Source: CAYFJO01 sp964343305 (GTDB lineage Bacteria > Planctomycetota > Planctomycetia > Pirellulales > Pirellulaceae). From it: 15,763 nucleotides of DNA. Made by a program: the position numbers and the translations under genes. The stretch lies in the NCBI GenBank assembly GCA_964343305.1, contig CAYFJO010000247.1, forward strand, positions 1 to 15,763, in the 5' to 3' direction. Below, piece by piece: positions 6,349 to 14,544 of this stretch. The notes under the pieces are model-generated. The model worked only from the letters and a program-made list of their open reading frames with translations. It did no database searches and was not told the DNA's origin. How positions within the stretch are numbered: position 1 is the first letter of the stretch; the number at the start of each line of letters is the position of its first letter.

Positions 6349-7185
6349 ATGCTCGTGCCACACCATCCCGTTCAGATTGGTTCTTTTCAGGTCGGCCGGC
6401 AATGTCCGTTGTTGCTCATCGCCGGGCCCTGCGTCATTGAAGACGAAGCTTTGACATTGTCGATTGCACAGCAGCTTAAGACCGCGTTGGCGGATCTTCC
6501 CGTGCAACTCGTTTTCAAAGCATCGTTTGACAAAGCCAATCGAACCAGTGTCGAGTCGTATCGAGGTGTCGGATTGGAAGAGGGTCTACGCATTTTGGAC
6601 GTGGTTCGTCAGCAAACCGATTTGCCCGTCACGACGGACATCCATGAATCGCATCAGGCGGCGGCCGTCGGTGAAGTTTGTGAGTTGCTGCAAATCCCCG
6701 CGTTTTTGGCGCGGCAAACCGACCTGTTAGTCGCGGCGGCAAAAACTGGGCGGGCGGTCAATGTCAAAAAGGGGCAATTTCTCGCACCGTGGGACATGAA
6801 ACATGTGGTTGGAAAACTGAACGCGTCGGGGTGCGACAATGTTTTGCTGTGCGAGCGCGGAACGTTCTTTGGCTACGGGCGGCTGGTCAATGACATGCGA
6901 GCGATTCCGCAAATGCGTGAGTTAGGGCCGCCCGTGGTATTTGACGCCACGCACAGCGTCCAGGAACCCGGCGGCTTGGGCGGCACAACCGGCGGCAATC
7001 GCGAAATGGTGGAACCTTTGGCACGAGCCGCGATGGCGCTAGGCGTCGATGGGCTCTTTCTAGAAACTCATCCCGATCCCGAACAATCGCCAAGTGACGG
7101 ACCCAACATGGTGCCCCTGCCCGATATCGCCGGCCTCCTCCGCCGACTCCTTCAGATCCGACAAACCGTGGAAGAATTATCGTGA
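6349..7185 (+). CDS. kdsA: 3-deoxy-D-manno-octulosonate 8-phosphate synthase (Kdo8P synthase)
   Basis: Condenses phosphoenolpyruvate with D-arabinose 5-phosphate to Kdo8P, the precursor of Kdo in lipopolysaccharide, in the cytoplasm. The 278-residue TIM-barrel protein aligns closely with KdsA: IAGPCVIE (24-31), FKASFDKANR (56-65), TTDIHE (95-100), QIPAFLARQTDLL (115-127), AVNVKKGQFLAPWDMKHV (136-153) and FDATHSVQ (198-205). Cys28, His202, Glu239 and Asp250 correspond, with a constant offset of 17, to the metal ligands Cys11, His185, Glu222 and Asp233 of the Aquifex aeolicus enzyme. This is therefore the metal-dependent class, unlike the E. coli enzyme, which has Asn at the Cys position. The ATG lies 6 bases after a palindrome with only a weak ribosome site (GAAAGA). 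The gene ends in a 4-base overlap (GTGA) with the next gene. Confidence 0.96.
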   Translation: MLVPHHPVQIGSFQVGRQCPLLLIAGPCVIEDEALTLSIAQQLKTALADLPVQLVFKASFDKANRTSVESYRGVGLEEGLRILDVVRQQTDLPVTTDIHESHQAAAVGEVCELLQIPAFLARQTDLLVAAAKTGRAVNVKKGQFLAPWDMKHVVGKLNASGCDNVLLCERGTFFGYGRLVNDMRAIPQMRELGPPVVFDATHSVQEPGGLGGTTGGNREMVEPLARAAMALGVDGLFLETHPDPEQSPSDGPNMVPLPDIAGLLRRLLQIRQTVEELS

Positions 7186-9044
7186 GTGACATCGTCATCA
7201 AACGTTCGAAGAGGATGCAAATCCTGTGTTGCTGGATTGCCGCCGGGATGTGGCTCAACGGCTGTGGCGGCACATCGAACGTGGAAGGTCCCAGGCGCGC
7301 GAAGGCGCCCGCGTCGCAACAAGAGATCGACAACTTCAGCGTTTTCCTCGAAATCGTCAGTAACTTCAGCGAGTTTGAACCCGTCACGGCTCGCCGCAAG
7401 GCGTTAATCAATTTGAACCGATGGGCGGAGAATCAAGACGAGGACCCGGACTGGTCGCCGGACGATTTGGTGTCGCGTGTGCCCGAGCATTTTCGCAACC
7501 ATGAGTTGTTGTCGACGCTCGATCGGTTGAAATTCGATGATGCGGACATTCAATATATTCAAGAGTGCATTTGGTTTCGTGACCTCGCCGGCTGGGTCTC
7601 ACGACCGGAGCAAAACGTCGGGACGTCATATCTTGTCGAGCAGGTAGAGTCGGGGCTCGATGAGGAAAAGGCGAGGGAACTGGACCGCGCAGACGACAAA
7701 CTCGCGGCCGTCCTGCAGAATCTTGACGCGGAATTGACGCGAGAAGACGCCGGCCGTCTGGCCGTTGCGATGCGTTTGTTTGACTGGACGATTCGCAACA
7801 CGCAACTCGACCCGCTCTTGCCCAAGCCCAAGGAGTTCGTCGGGCCGCGGGATGATGCGCCAGCCGAAATCGATGACGAAAGACCCGTCGCAGAGATCAC
7901 ACAAGCCGGCCCAGGCTATCAACAGTTTCCGTGGCAAGTGCTCCTGTACGGTCACGGTGATGCCTTGCAGCGGGCTCGCATCTTTATGCTGCTGGCCCGT
8001 CAACTTCAGATCGACGTCATCATGCTTGGCTATGCCGAAACCGGCCGCACGACGCTTGCCACCGCGTGGTTGACGGCCGTCGATATCAACGGGCGGTTGT
8101 TTCTTTTTGACACGGCCCTGGGCATTCCCATTCCCGGCCAGCAAACTCCCATCGCGACGTTGGCTGAAGTGAAAGAGAACCCCGCGTTGCTCGACAATCT
8201 CGATGCGAAAGACGACGAGAAGGAATACAAGTATCCCGTGACCGAGAAAGAGCTGCAGCAACTCGTCGCCATGATCGACGCCGCCCCGCAATGTCTGTCT
8301 CAGCGGATGCAACGAGTCGAGCAGCGGCTGAGCGGCGAAAACAAAATGGTGCTGGCGATCGATGCGTCGCGTTTGTCCGAGAAGATGCGGCACGAGCACG
8401 GGCTGAACGTTGGGCTGTGGACCGTCCCGTTTGAAACCGTCATCTTTCGAGAATTGCTCAGCCAGGTGATGGAAAGGAATCCCAGAATTCGCCGTATCAT
8501 TTTCCAGGCGGAAGATGTGTTCGTGGGAATCCATCCGTTGGCAAACGGACGCCGAAAACATTTCGAAGGAATTCTGGAAAGCAACGAGCAAAAGAATGAA
8601 AGTGGTGCCAAGTCACTCTACCTGGAAGCGCGCAAGCCCAACGAGGAGATTAGAAACCTGAAAGACAATGAAGATCTTCAGCGGCAGCACGGTGTGCTGC
8701 GCATGCCAGGCGAGTCTAAGTCGGCGTGGGAGTTGCGGGTTGAATACCTTCAGGCGTTCTTTGGGATCACCAGAATCCACGCCGGCTATTGGCTGGCGAT
8801 CGCACATTTTGATGCCGGCGGGTATCCGGACGCCATTAAGTGGTTCGAATACACCGTCGAGCGCGGCAAGCAGGCCGAAGCGTGGAAGGGCAGCATCAAT
8901 TACAATATGGCCCGTGCCTACGAGGAGATTGGAGCTTGGGAGACGGCGGTCGAGTTGTTGTTGGCCGACGATTCTCCGCAACGACACGGATGTTTGGTGA
9001 GGGGACGATTGTTGCAGGAGCGATATGGCAGCGGAAGTGAGTGA
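7182..9044 (+). CDS. Unrecognised TPR-like lipoprotein with transglutaminase-like segment
   Basis: I do not recognise a characterised family. The 620-residue product starts with GTG overlapping the kdsA stop (GTGA), with GGAAGAA suitably upstream. Residues 9-27 form a basic-hydrophobic signal ending LNGC (Cys28), a slightly irregular lipobox, so an outer-membrane or periplasmic lipoprotein is likely. Residues 256-320 (YGHGDALQRARIFMLLARQ, then TTLATAWLTAV and FDTALGIPIPG with Asp310) resemble transglutaminase-like domains. The position where the nucleophilic Cys would be expected lacks one, so the segment may bind rather than catalyse. Residues about 535-595 (GYWLAIAHFDAGGYPDAIKWF, then NMARAYEEIGAWETAVELL) read as one or two TPR repeats. 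The charged middle is helical. It lies in a row of envelope-type genes; a structural or processing role there is only an inference. Confidence 0.8.
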   Translation: MSDIVIKRSKRMQILCCWIAAGMWLNGCGGTSNVEGPRRAKAPASQQEIDNFSVFLEIVSNFSEFEPVTARRKALINLNRWAENQDEDPDWSPDDLVSRVPEHFRNHELLSTLDRLKFDDADIQYIQECIWFRDLAGWVSRPEQNVGTSYLVEQVESGLDEEKARELDRADDKLAAVLQNLDAELTREDAGRLAVAMRLFDWTIRNTQLDPLLPKPKEFVGPRDDAPAEIDDERPVAEITQAGPGYQQFPWQVLLYGHGDALQRARIFMLLARQLQIDVIMLGYAETGRTTLATAWLTAVDINGRLFLFDTALGIPIPGQQTPIATLAEVKENPALLDNLDAKDDEKEYKYPVTEKELQQLVAMIDAAPQCLSQRMQRVEQRLSGENKMVLAIDASRLSEKMRHEHGLNVGLWTVPFETVIFRELLSQVMERNPRIRRIIFQAEDVFVGIHPLANGRRKHFEGILESNEQKNESGAKSLYLEARKPNEEIRNLKDNEDLQRQHGVLRMPGESKSAWELRVEYLQAFFGITRIHAGYWLAIAHFDAGGYPDAIKWFEYTVERGKQAEAWKGSINYNMARAYEEIGAWETAVELLLADDSPQRHGCLVRGRLLQERYGSGSE

Positions 9045-9085
9045 CCGTGCCGCACATTCGATTCGAAATTCTGAGGAATGGAAAC

Positions 9086-11029
9086 ATGCGAGCTTTGCCC
9101 ACGCTTTTGATCGTCGCGTTGTATTTGAGTTCGGCGGCTGCCGAGCCGGCGGTTTCTGTGGGCGACAACATTGCGGTCAAAGGCGTGCCTGACGTCCCGC
9201 AAGACCTGGCGAGCAAGGTAGATCGTTACGGACAATATCGCACAGCTCGGTTCGCAGCGTGGCATCCGGACCGGCTCGAAATGCTGGTGCTCACGCGATT
9301 TGCCAACACAACGCAGGTGCACCAGGTCTCCAACGCAGGTGCCCGCCGCGAGCAATGGACGTTTTTTCCCGAACCAGTGCTCGACGTCAGCGCATGGCAC
9401 AAGAAGGGCGACCAAGAGTTCTTCACGTTTCTGATGGATGCCGGCGGCGACGAGTTTTATCAAATCTATTCTTATGATCCGCTGGCCAGGCAAACTTCAC
9501 TACTGACTGACGGCAGGAAACGTAACGGAGGCGGAGTCTACAGTGATGCATCGAGGCTGCTCGCCTATTCGCGCGTCGATGCGGATTCCAAAGGTGCCTT
9601 GACCGAAATTCGCACCGTCGATCCGCTCGATCCAACGACGGATCGGCTGGTGAAGAAAGTGCGAGGCGGCGGCTGGCGACCGTCCGATTGGTCGTCCGAT
9701 GGCGAGCGACTCCTGGTCTCAGAATATCGCTCGATCAACGACAGCCGCATTTGGCAAGTCGATGTGAAGTCGGGCAACGCGAAGCGCATTTCACCGACTG
9801 GCGATCCTGGCAACAAAAGCAGCGAATGGGTGGCCCATGGTTATGGGAAATACGCCCGGAAGAACAACGGCATTTACTTCGCGAGCGACGAAGACTCTGA
9901 GTTTCGTCAACTTGTCCACATTGAAGCTGATACGCGTCGCACGATCACCCAGAGTGTGTGGGATGTTGAAAGTGTCGACGTTTCGCCGGACGGCAAGTTG
10001 GTCGCTTATGTGACCAACGACGCCGGGCGTAGTTCGCTGCACATCATCGATTCAACAACCGGCGACGCCATCCCAATGCCACCGATTCCCGCTGGCGTCA
10101 TCTCGTCCACAGGGTGGCACAACAACGGTCGGCACTTTGCATTCTCGTTATCTTCAGCGTCCGTGCCAGGAGACGTCTTTGTTTTCGAAGTGGACGGTGG
10201 TCTCGAGCGCTGGACGTACAGCGAATCCGACGTCGACACGAGCGGCTTTCCTGAGCCAGAACTTGTCAAGTGGAAATCTTTCGACGATCGGAAGATCACC
10301 GGTTTCCTCTATCGTCCGCCCGCTCGGTTCACGGGCAAGCGGCCCGTCATCATCAACATCCACGGGGGACCTGAAAGCCAATCTCGGCCGCGCTATCTCG
10401 GCCGCATGAACTATTTCCTCAACGAGCTGGGCATGGCCATCGTTTTTCCCAACGTCCGCGGATCGCGCGGCTACGGCAAGTCGTATCTCAAGCTGGACAA
10501 CGGACTGCTGCGCGAAGGCACGCATCGAGACATCTCGGCACTGATCGATTGGATTGAATCGCGCGACAACCTCGATGCGGATCGGATCTTGGTCCGCGGC
10601 GGAAGCTACGGCGGTTACATGACCTTGAGCGCAGCCTACCGGTTTAGCGATCGGATCACGTGTGCCATCGACATCGTGGGAATCTCCAATTTGCGAACGT
10701 TTCTCGAAAACACGCAAGGCTATCGACGTGAATTGAGACGCGCGGAGTACGGCGATGAACGCACTGCCAAACTGCGAAAGTGGATGGACGAGACGTCGGC
10801 ATTGCAAAACGCAAACAAGATTCGCAAACCAATGTTGGTGCTGCAAGGGGCCAACGATCCGCGAGTGCCGAAGAGCGAATCGGACCAGATTGTCGCCGCG
10901 CTGGAGAAGACCGGCACGCCGATATGGTACGTCGTTTTCGAAGACGAAGGTCACGGATTCCGCAAGAAGACCAACGCCGACTACGCGTTCTATTGCACGG
11001 TGCTCTTCGCGCAAAAGTTCCTTCAATGA
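9086..11029 (+). CDS. Secreted S9-family serine peptidase (acylaminoacyl/dipeptidyl peptidase-like)
   Basis: Probably a periplasmic prolyl-oligopeptidase-type enzyme that trims peptides. From ATG 9086 it has 647 residues: a signal peptide (MRALPTLLIVALYLSSAAAEP), a long beta-propeller-like part with repeated strands such as WSSDGERLLVSEY and VSPDGKLVAYVTND, and a C-terminal alpha/beta-hydrolase domain. HGGPE precedes the nucleophile elbow RGGSYGGYM (Ser507). Asp591 (GANDPRV) and His623 (DEGHGF) complete the triad. The longer frame opens at GTG 9041, overlapping the lipoprotein stop, but would put 15 charged residues before the signal peptide. ATG 9086, with GGAA just upstream, is preferred. 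The gene ends in an ATGA overlap with the glycosyltransferase. All catalytic residues are present. Confidence 0.92.
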   Translation: MRALPTLLIVALYLSSAAAEPAVSVGDNIAVKGVPDVPQDLASKVDRYGQYRTARFAAWHPDRLEMLVLTRFANTTQVHQVSNAGARREQWTFFPEPVLDVSAWHKKGDQEFFTFLMDAGGDEFYQIYSYDPLARQTSLLTDGRKRNGGGVYSDASRLLAYSRVDADSKGALTEIRTVDPLDPTTDRLVKKVRGGGWRPSDWSSDGERLLVSEYRSINDSRIWQVDVKSGNAKRISPTGDPGNKSSEWVAHGYGKYARKNNGIYFASDEDSEFRQLVHIEADTRRTITQSVWDVESVDVSPDGKLVAYVTNDAGRSSLHIIDSTTGDAIPMPPIPAGVISSTGWHNNGRHFAFSLSSASVPGDVFVFEVDGGLERWTYSESDVDTSGFPEPELVKWKSFDDRKITGFLYRPPARFTGKRPVIINIHGGPESQSRPRYLGRMNYFLNELGMAIVFPNVRGSRGYGKSYLKLDNGLLREGTHRDISALIDWIESRDNLDADRILVRGGSYGGYMTLSAAYRFSDRITCAIDIVGISNLRTFLENTQGYRRELRRAEYGDERTAKLRKWMDETSALQNANKIRKPMLVLQGANDPRVPKSESDQIVAALEKTGTPIWYVVFEDEGHGFRKKTNADYAFYCTVLFAQKFLQ

Positions 11030-13041
11030 CGTTACGTTTTCGTCAAGTTTTGTCCGTTTTAGATCATCCGTGGATATGTCGCGGTATAGCAGGCACGATT
11101 CTTGTCGCTTATTTCATCATTTGCTCAACCACCGCTGCGGTCAAAGGCGATTGCTTCGACGAAGGTTTCTTTCTTACATCTGGAATGAATATTTGGTTAC
11201 ACAACGATTACCACGTGATGCCAGAAGGTGGCAACTTGTATCAGCGAGTGGCAACACTGCCGTTGGCTTTGGGAGGTTTTGATTTTCCAAACGCCAATGA
11301 TCCTGGCTGGCCGAGCTTTGGACCATTTACGCTGGGCGACAAGTTCTTTTTCGAGATGGAGAACGATCTGGCTGCTGTTCTTTGGTGGGGACGATTGCCG
11401 TCAGTTCTTTGCGGCATGCTTTTTGGCTGGATTGTTTTTTGCTGGGCAAGAACCCTATGGGGTGGGTGGGCTGGCGTCATAGCGTTACTCCTCTACTCAT
11501 TCAGCCCAACGATTCTAGCCGGCAGTACTGTGGCCACGGCAGATCTGTTTACCAGCGGAATGATGCTCTTGTCTCTAGGGGCGTTCTGGAAACTGTTGCA
11601 TCGGACGACGATCACGTGGTTATTCGCAAGTTGCTTGACATTTGGTTGTGTTTTTGGCACCAAATTTTCATTTGTCGCGATATTTCCCGTCTTTTTGTTT
11701 TTAGTGGTGTTGCGATTTTGCAGTTCAGATCCAATTCAGATTTACTTCCGAGGCGTCAAGTATGTTTCTTCGCGTAGTCGGCGAGTCTTATTGTTGACCC
11801 TATTATGTTTGGCCCACGCCGCTTCGGCATTTGTCATGCTATGGGCGCTGTTTGGGTTCTCGTACGAGGACCCTAATCCACAAATTCCGTTGGGTGCCCG
11901 ATATCCCACTGAGGTCGACAGATACAAGAACGCGGAAGGCGCCGTTCCGGCATTGGTTTCGTTTTGTCACGAGTACCAACTGATTCCCGAGGCATGCCTC
12001 TACGGCGTCAGTGTCCAATACAACGCCACTAGAAAACGCGCCTCCTTTCTTATGGGTGAGTATAGCCACACGGGCTTCTGGTATTTTTTCCCCCTGACGT
12101 TCCTCATCAAGACGCCGGTCGCGTGGCTTCTCGTCATTGCGTCAGCTATTTGTGCGGCGTGTTTACGATGGCATCGCTGCTCTAAATCGTCCCGATTCAA
12201 CGGCGCAAGCCGAGTTTGGTGTGACTTGTACAGCACGGCCCCTCTATGGGCGCTATTAATCGTTTATTGGATCATGGCGGTCACGTCTAAGATTAATATT
12301 GGCCATCGCCACCTCATGCCGATTTATCCAACTCTGTGCGTTTTAGGCGGCACATCGGTTTGGTGGTTTAGGCATGGGACTCAGTTTTCAAAGATCGTGA
12401 TTTCATCTGCCCTAATTTGGATTGTGGCTGCGTCGTTATGGGTGTGGCCTAACTACTTGGCGTTTTTCAATGTAGCCGTCGGAGGTCCGTCGAACGGATA
12501 TCGTTACCTTGTCGACAGTTCGCTGGACTGGGGACAAGATCTACCGGCACTTCAAAGTTGGTTAGAGGCGGACTTACAGAAGAACCCAGGGCGTGGTCAG
12601 GTGTACTTGTCCTATTTTGGTTCTCGTCATCCACGTCATATTGGCATCGATGCCGTGTTGCTTCCTTATACGATTGAACGCCGAACTCATATCGAGCCAA
12701 CGATCGGACCTGGCACATTTTGCATCAGTGCAACGCAATTGCAAGGCGTTTACCTCCCAGAGCCAGGTCCATGGACCTGGAAATTGGAGAAACGATATCA
12801 GTTTCGCCACAGTGTTTTTCAGATGCGGGATTCAGATCTGGAGGGTCAATTGGCTCCAGAAGAAGGTTCGATTCCGTGGAGAGCTTCGATGCTCGATTAC
12901 GACCGCCTCCGTTTCAAGCGGATTTGCAGGCACTTACTGAAACGGGAACCGGATGAATTTGCAGGCTATTCCATTCTTATCTATCGGTTGAGCGAAGCAG
13001 AGTTGGCGGAGGCCCTATACGGTCCCCGCATCGGTACTTGA
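11026..13041 (+). CDS. Membrane glycosyltransferase, GT39 / ArnT-like (GT-C fold)
   Basis: A 671-residue integral membrane protein of the dolichyl-phosphate-mannose mannosyltransferase superfamily, which moves sugars from polyprenyl-phosphate carriers onto envelope acceptors. After a first membrane segment (about 19-37) comes the loop KGDCFDEGFF with acidic Asp42, Asp45 and Glu46, the usual place of the GT-C catalytic acid. Many further segments follow (for example GVIALLLYSFSP and FVAIFPVFLFLVVLRF), then GHRHLMPIYP and VDSSLDWGQDLP, found in related planctomycetal proteins to my recollection. The C-terminal 170 residues are soluble. The ATG overlaps the peptidase stop (ATGA). An open frame continues about 80 codons upstream of this ATG, but that stretch is the peptidase gene in another frame. 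The gene looks more AT-rich, with different codon choice, than its neighbours. Donor and acceptor are unknown. Confidence 0.85.
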   Translation: MTLRFRQVLSVLDHPWICRGIAGTILVAYFIICSTTAAVKGDCFDEGFFLTSGMNIWLHNDYHVMPEGGNLYQRVATLPLALGGFDFPNANDPGWPSFGPFTLGDKFFFEMENDLAAVLWWGRLPSVLCGMLFGWIVFCWARTLWGGWAGVIALLLYSFSPTILAGSTVATADLFTSGMMLLSLGAFWKLLHRTTITWLFASCLTFGCVFGTKFSFVAIFPVFLFLVVLRFCSSDPIQIYFRGVKYVSSRSRRVLLLTLLCLAHAASAFVMLWALFGFSYEDPNPQIPLGARYPTEVDRYKNAEGAVPALVSFCHEYQLIPEACLYGVSVQYNATRKRASFLMGEYSHTGFWYFFPLTFLIKTPVAWLLVIASAICAACLRWHRCSKSSRFNGASRVWCDLYSTAPLWALLIVYWIMAVTSKINIGHRHLMPIYPTLCVLGGTSVWWFRHGTQFSKIVISSALIWIVAASLWVWPNYLAFFNVAVGGPSNGYRYLVDSSLDWGQDLPALQSWLEADLQKNPGRGQVYLSYFGSRHPRHIGIDAVLLPYTIERRTHIEPTIGPGTFCISATQLQGVYLPEPGPWTWKLEKRYQFRHSVFQMRDSDLEGQLAPEEGSIPWRASMLDYDRLRFKRICRHLLKREPDEFAGYSILIYRLSEAELAEALYGPRIGT

Positions 13042-13109
13042 TATGAGATTTGAGTCCCTGGTTTGATCCTGCGCGAGACTTCGGCAAAGGACATCCGGGG
13101 CTCGAGGCG

Positions 13110-14363
13110 TCACGCAACCTTATCCGATACGACCAAATGCTCGATCCCGTCACCTTTGGCGATCACGACGATCCCCTCATCACTAATCGTGAATCCGCGT
13201 TTGCGGTCCTGCTCAAGATCGAAACCAATCTCGGCATGCGAGGGAATCTCGACGCCTTTATCGATGATCGCGCGGCGGATTTTGGCGTGCCGTCCCACGT
13301 TGACGCCTTCGAACAGAATCGAATCTTCGACCGTCGAAAAACTGTTGATGCGAACTCGCGGCCCTAGAATGCTCTTTTGCACCAAGCCACCGGACACAAT
13401 CGAACCTTGGCAGGTGATACTGTCAATTGCCCGTCCACTCCGCTCGCCGTCGCCTTGGCTGCCGAAGACGAACTTGGGTGGCGGCAAGTTCGGTTGAAAC
13501 GTCCGGATGGGCCATTCGCCGTCGTACATGTTCAACAGCGGGTCGACGGAGATCAAATCCATGTTGGCCTCGTAGTATGCGTCCAACGTCCCCACATCGC
13601 GCCAATACGCGTCGCTCTTGCGATTCTCGTCCATGAACGGAAACGCAAACACACGTTGCGTGTCGATGATCGACGGAATGACGTTGCGGCCGAAGTCGTG
13701 CACGCTCTCTTGCTTGTTCGCGTCCTTGCACAGTTGCTCGAACAGGAAACGCGCGGTGAAGACATAAATCCCCATCGACGCCAGGCAATGTCCGTCATCG
13801 CCGGGAATCGATTTGGGTCGATCCGGTTTTTCTTCGAAGCCAATGATGCGCTGCTCTTTGTTAATCTGCATTACGCCAAATTGCTGAGCCGCTTCTTCAT
13901 CCACGCGCAGCGCACCGATGGTCAGATCAGCGTTCATTGATTTGTGGTACTCGATCATCTTGCGATAATTCATCTTATAGATGTGGTCGCCGGCCAGGAT
14001 GATAACATGTTCGGGCCTTTCCTTTTCGATCGCATAGATATTCTGATAAACGGCGTCGGCCGTGCCTTGATACCAATGGTCGTCGATGCGTTGTTGTGGC
14101 GGGACCACGTCGATAAACTCACCCAACTCGGTGCAGAAAACGTGACGCCAGCCCAAATTGATGTGGCGATCGAGGCTCATTGCCTTGTATTGCGTGAGCA
14201 CCAGAATCTTGCGAATGCCGCTGTTTAAGCAATTCGAAAGCGAAAAATCGATAATCCGATAGGCGCCGCCAAAGGGAACAGCGGGCTTGGCGCGATCACG
14301 TGTAAGAGGCTCCAGGCGAGTTCCCTTCCCACCAGCGAGCACGACAGCGAGAGTATCCTTCAT
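13110..14363 (-). CDS. glgC: Glucose-1-phosphate adenylyltransferase (ADP-glucose pyrophosphorylase)
   Basis: Makes ADP-glucose from glucose 1-phosphate and ATP, the committed step of bacterial glycogen synthesis. The 417-residue protein shows the nucleotidyltransferase signature LAGGKGTRLEPLTRDRAKPA (9-28), WYQGTADAVYQN (97-108), LAGDHIYKMNY (123-133), GFEEKP (175-180, Lys179 being the glucose-1-phosphate contact), SMGIYVF, and a C-terminal left-handed beta-helix (from about 300, SIVSGGLVQKSILGPRVRI). Length and order match GlgC. The frame opens at TTG 14366, but the adjacent ATG 14363 has a GGAG site 7 bases upstream and is preferred. It converges on the glycosyltransferase gene with 68 bp between the stops and no clear terminator. 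No other glycogen gene is in the window. Confidence 0.96.
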   Translation of the reverse strand: MKDTLAVVLAGGKGTRLEPLTRDRAKPAVPFGGAYRIIDFSLSNCLNSGIRKILVLTQYKAMSLDRHINLGWRHVFCTELGEFIDVVPPQQRIDDHWYQGTADAVYQNIYAIEKERPEHVIILAGDHIYKMNYRKMIEYHKSMNADLTIGALRVDEEAAQQFGVMQINKEQRIIGFEEKPDRPKSIPGDDGHCLASMGIYVFTARFLFEQLCKDANKQESVHDFGRNVIPSIIDTQRVFAFPFMDENRKSDAYWRDVGTLDAYYEANMDLISVDPLLNMYDGEWPIRTFQPNLPPPKFVFGSQGDGERSGRAIDSITCQGSIVSGGLVQKSILGPRVRINSFSTVEDSILFEGVNVGRHAKIRRAIIDKGVEIPSHAEIGFDLEQDRKRGFTISDEGIVVIAKGDGIEHLVVSDKVA

Positions 14364-14411
14364 CAAGTGGCTCCATCAAAGGAAGGATTTCGTACGTTCA
14401 ATTCGCTCTGC

Positions 14412-14440
14412 ATTCTAACCGTTTTTGCAAACAGTTTGAA
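14412..14440 (-). promoter_or_regulatory. Candidate sigma-70-like promoter of glgC
   Basis: On the minus strand TTCAAA (14440-14435) and TAGAAT (14417-14412) are separated by 17 bases, matching the consensus boxes at 4 and 5 of 6 positions. The start point would be about 14405, giving a leader of roughly 42 bases before ATG 14363. The same TAGAAT -10 sequence appears in the candidate promoter of the polyketide operon. Confidence 0.45.
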
Positions 14441-14464
14441 GGTCGCGCGCTGGGGTCACCCTGG

Positions 14465-14493
14465 TTAAACGCAAAAATTTCTCCCGGTATACT
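14465..14493 (+). promoter_or_regulatory. Candidate sigma-70-like promoter of larC
   Basis: TATACT (14488-14493) matches the -10 consensus at 5 of 6 positions and lies 17 bases after TTAAAC (14465-14470). The start point would be near 14500, leaving a leader of about 45 bases to ATG 14545. A GTG at 14506 would then be almost at the transcript's end, which argues against it as the start codon. This promoter is back to back with that of glgC. Confidence 0.4.
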
Positions 14494-14544
14494 GCACTGG
14501 CGTCGGTGGCATCTAATTCGCAATTCATTATAGAACTGACACAC

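Noticed and set aside
7626..8591. 321-codon minus-strand open frame opposite the lipoprotein gene
   Set aside because: The sense strand has a lipoprotein signal, domain-like segments and operon coupling. The antisense product has no motif and is a typical shadow in GC-rich DNA.
10780..11025. Open frame extending the glycosyltransferase about 80 codons upstream
   Set aside because: It lies wholly inside the peptidase gene, which contains the catalytic Asp and His there. The extension is basic and motif-free, and ATG 11026 gives an ATGA overlap and the natural N-terminus.
10154..11026. 290-codon minus-strand open frame opposite the peptidase
   Set aside because: It is antisense to the S9 catalytic domain with its full triad. 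No recognisable protein features.
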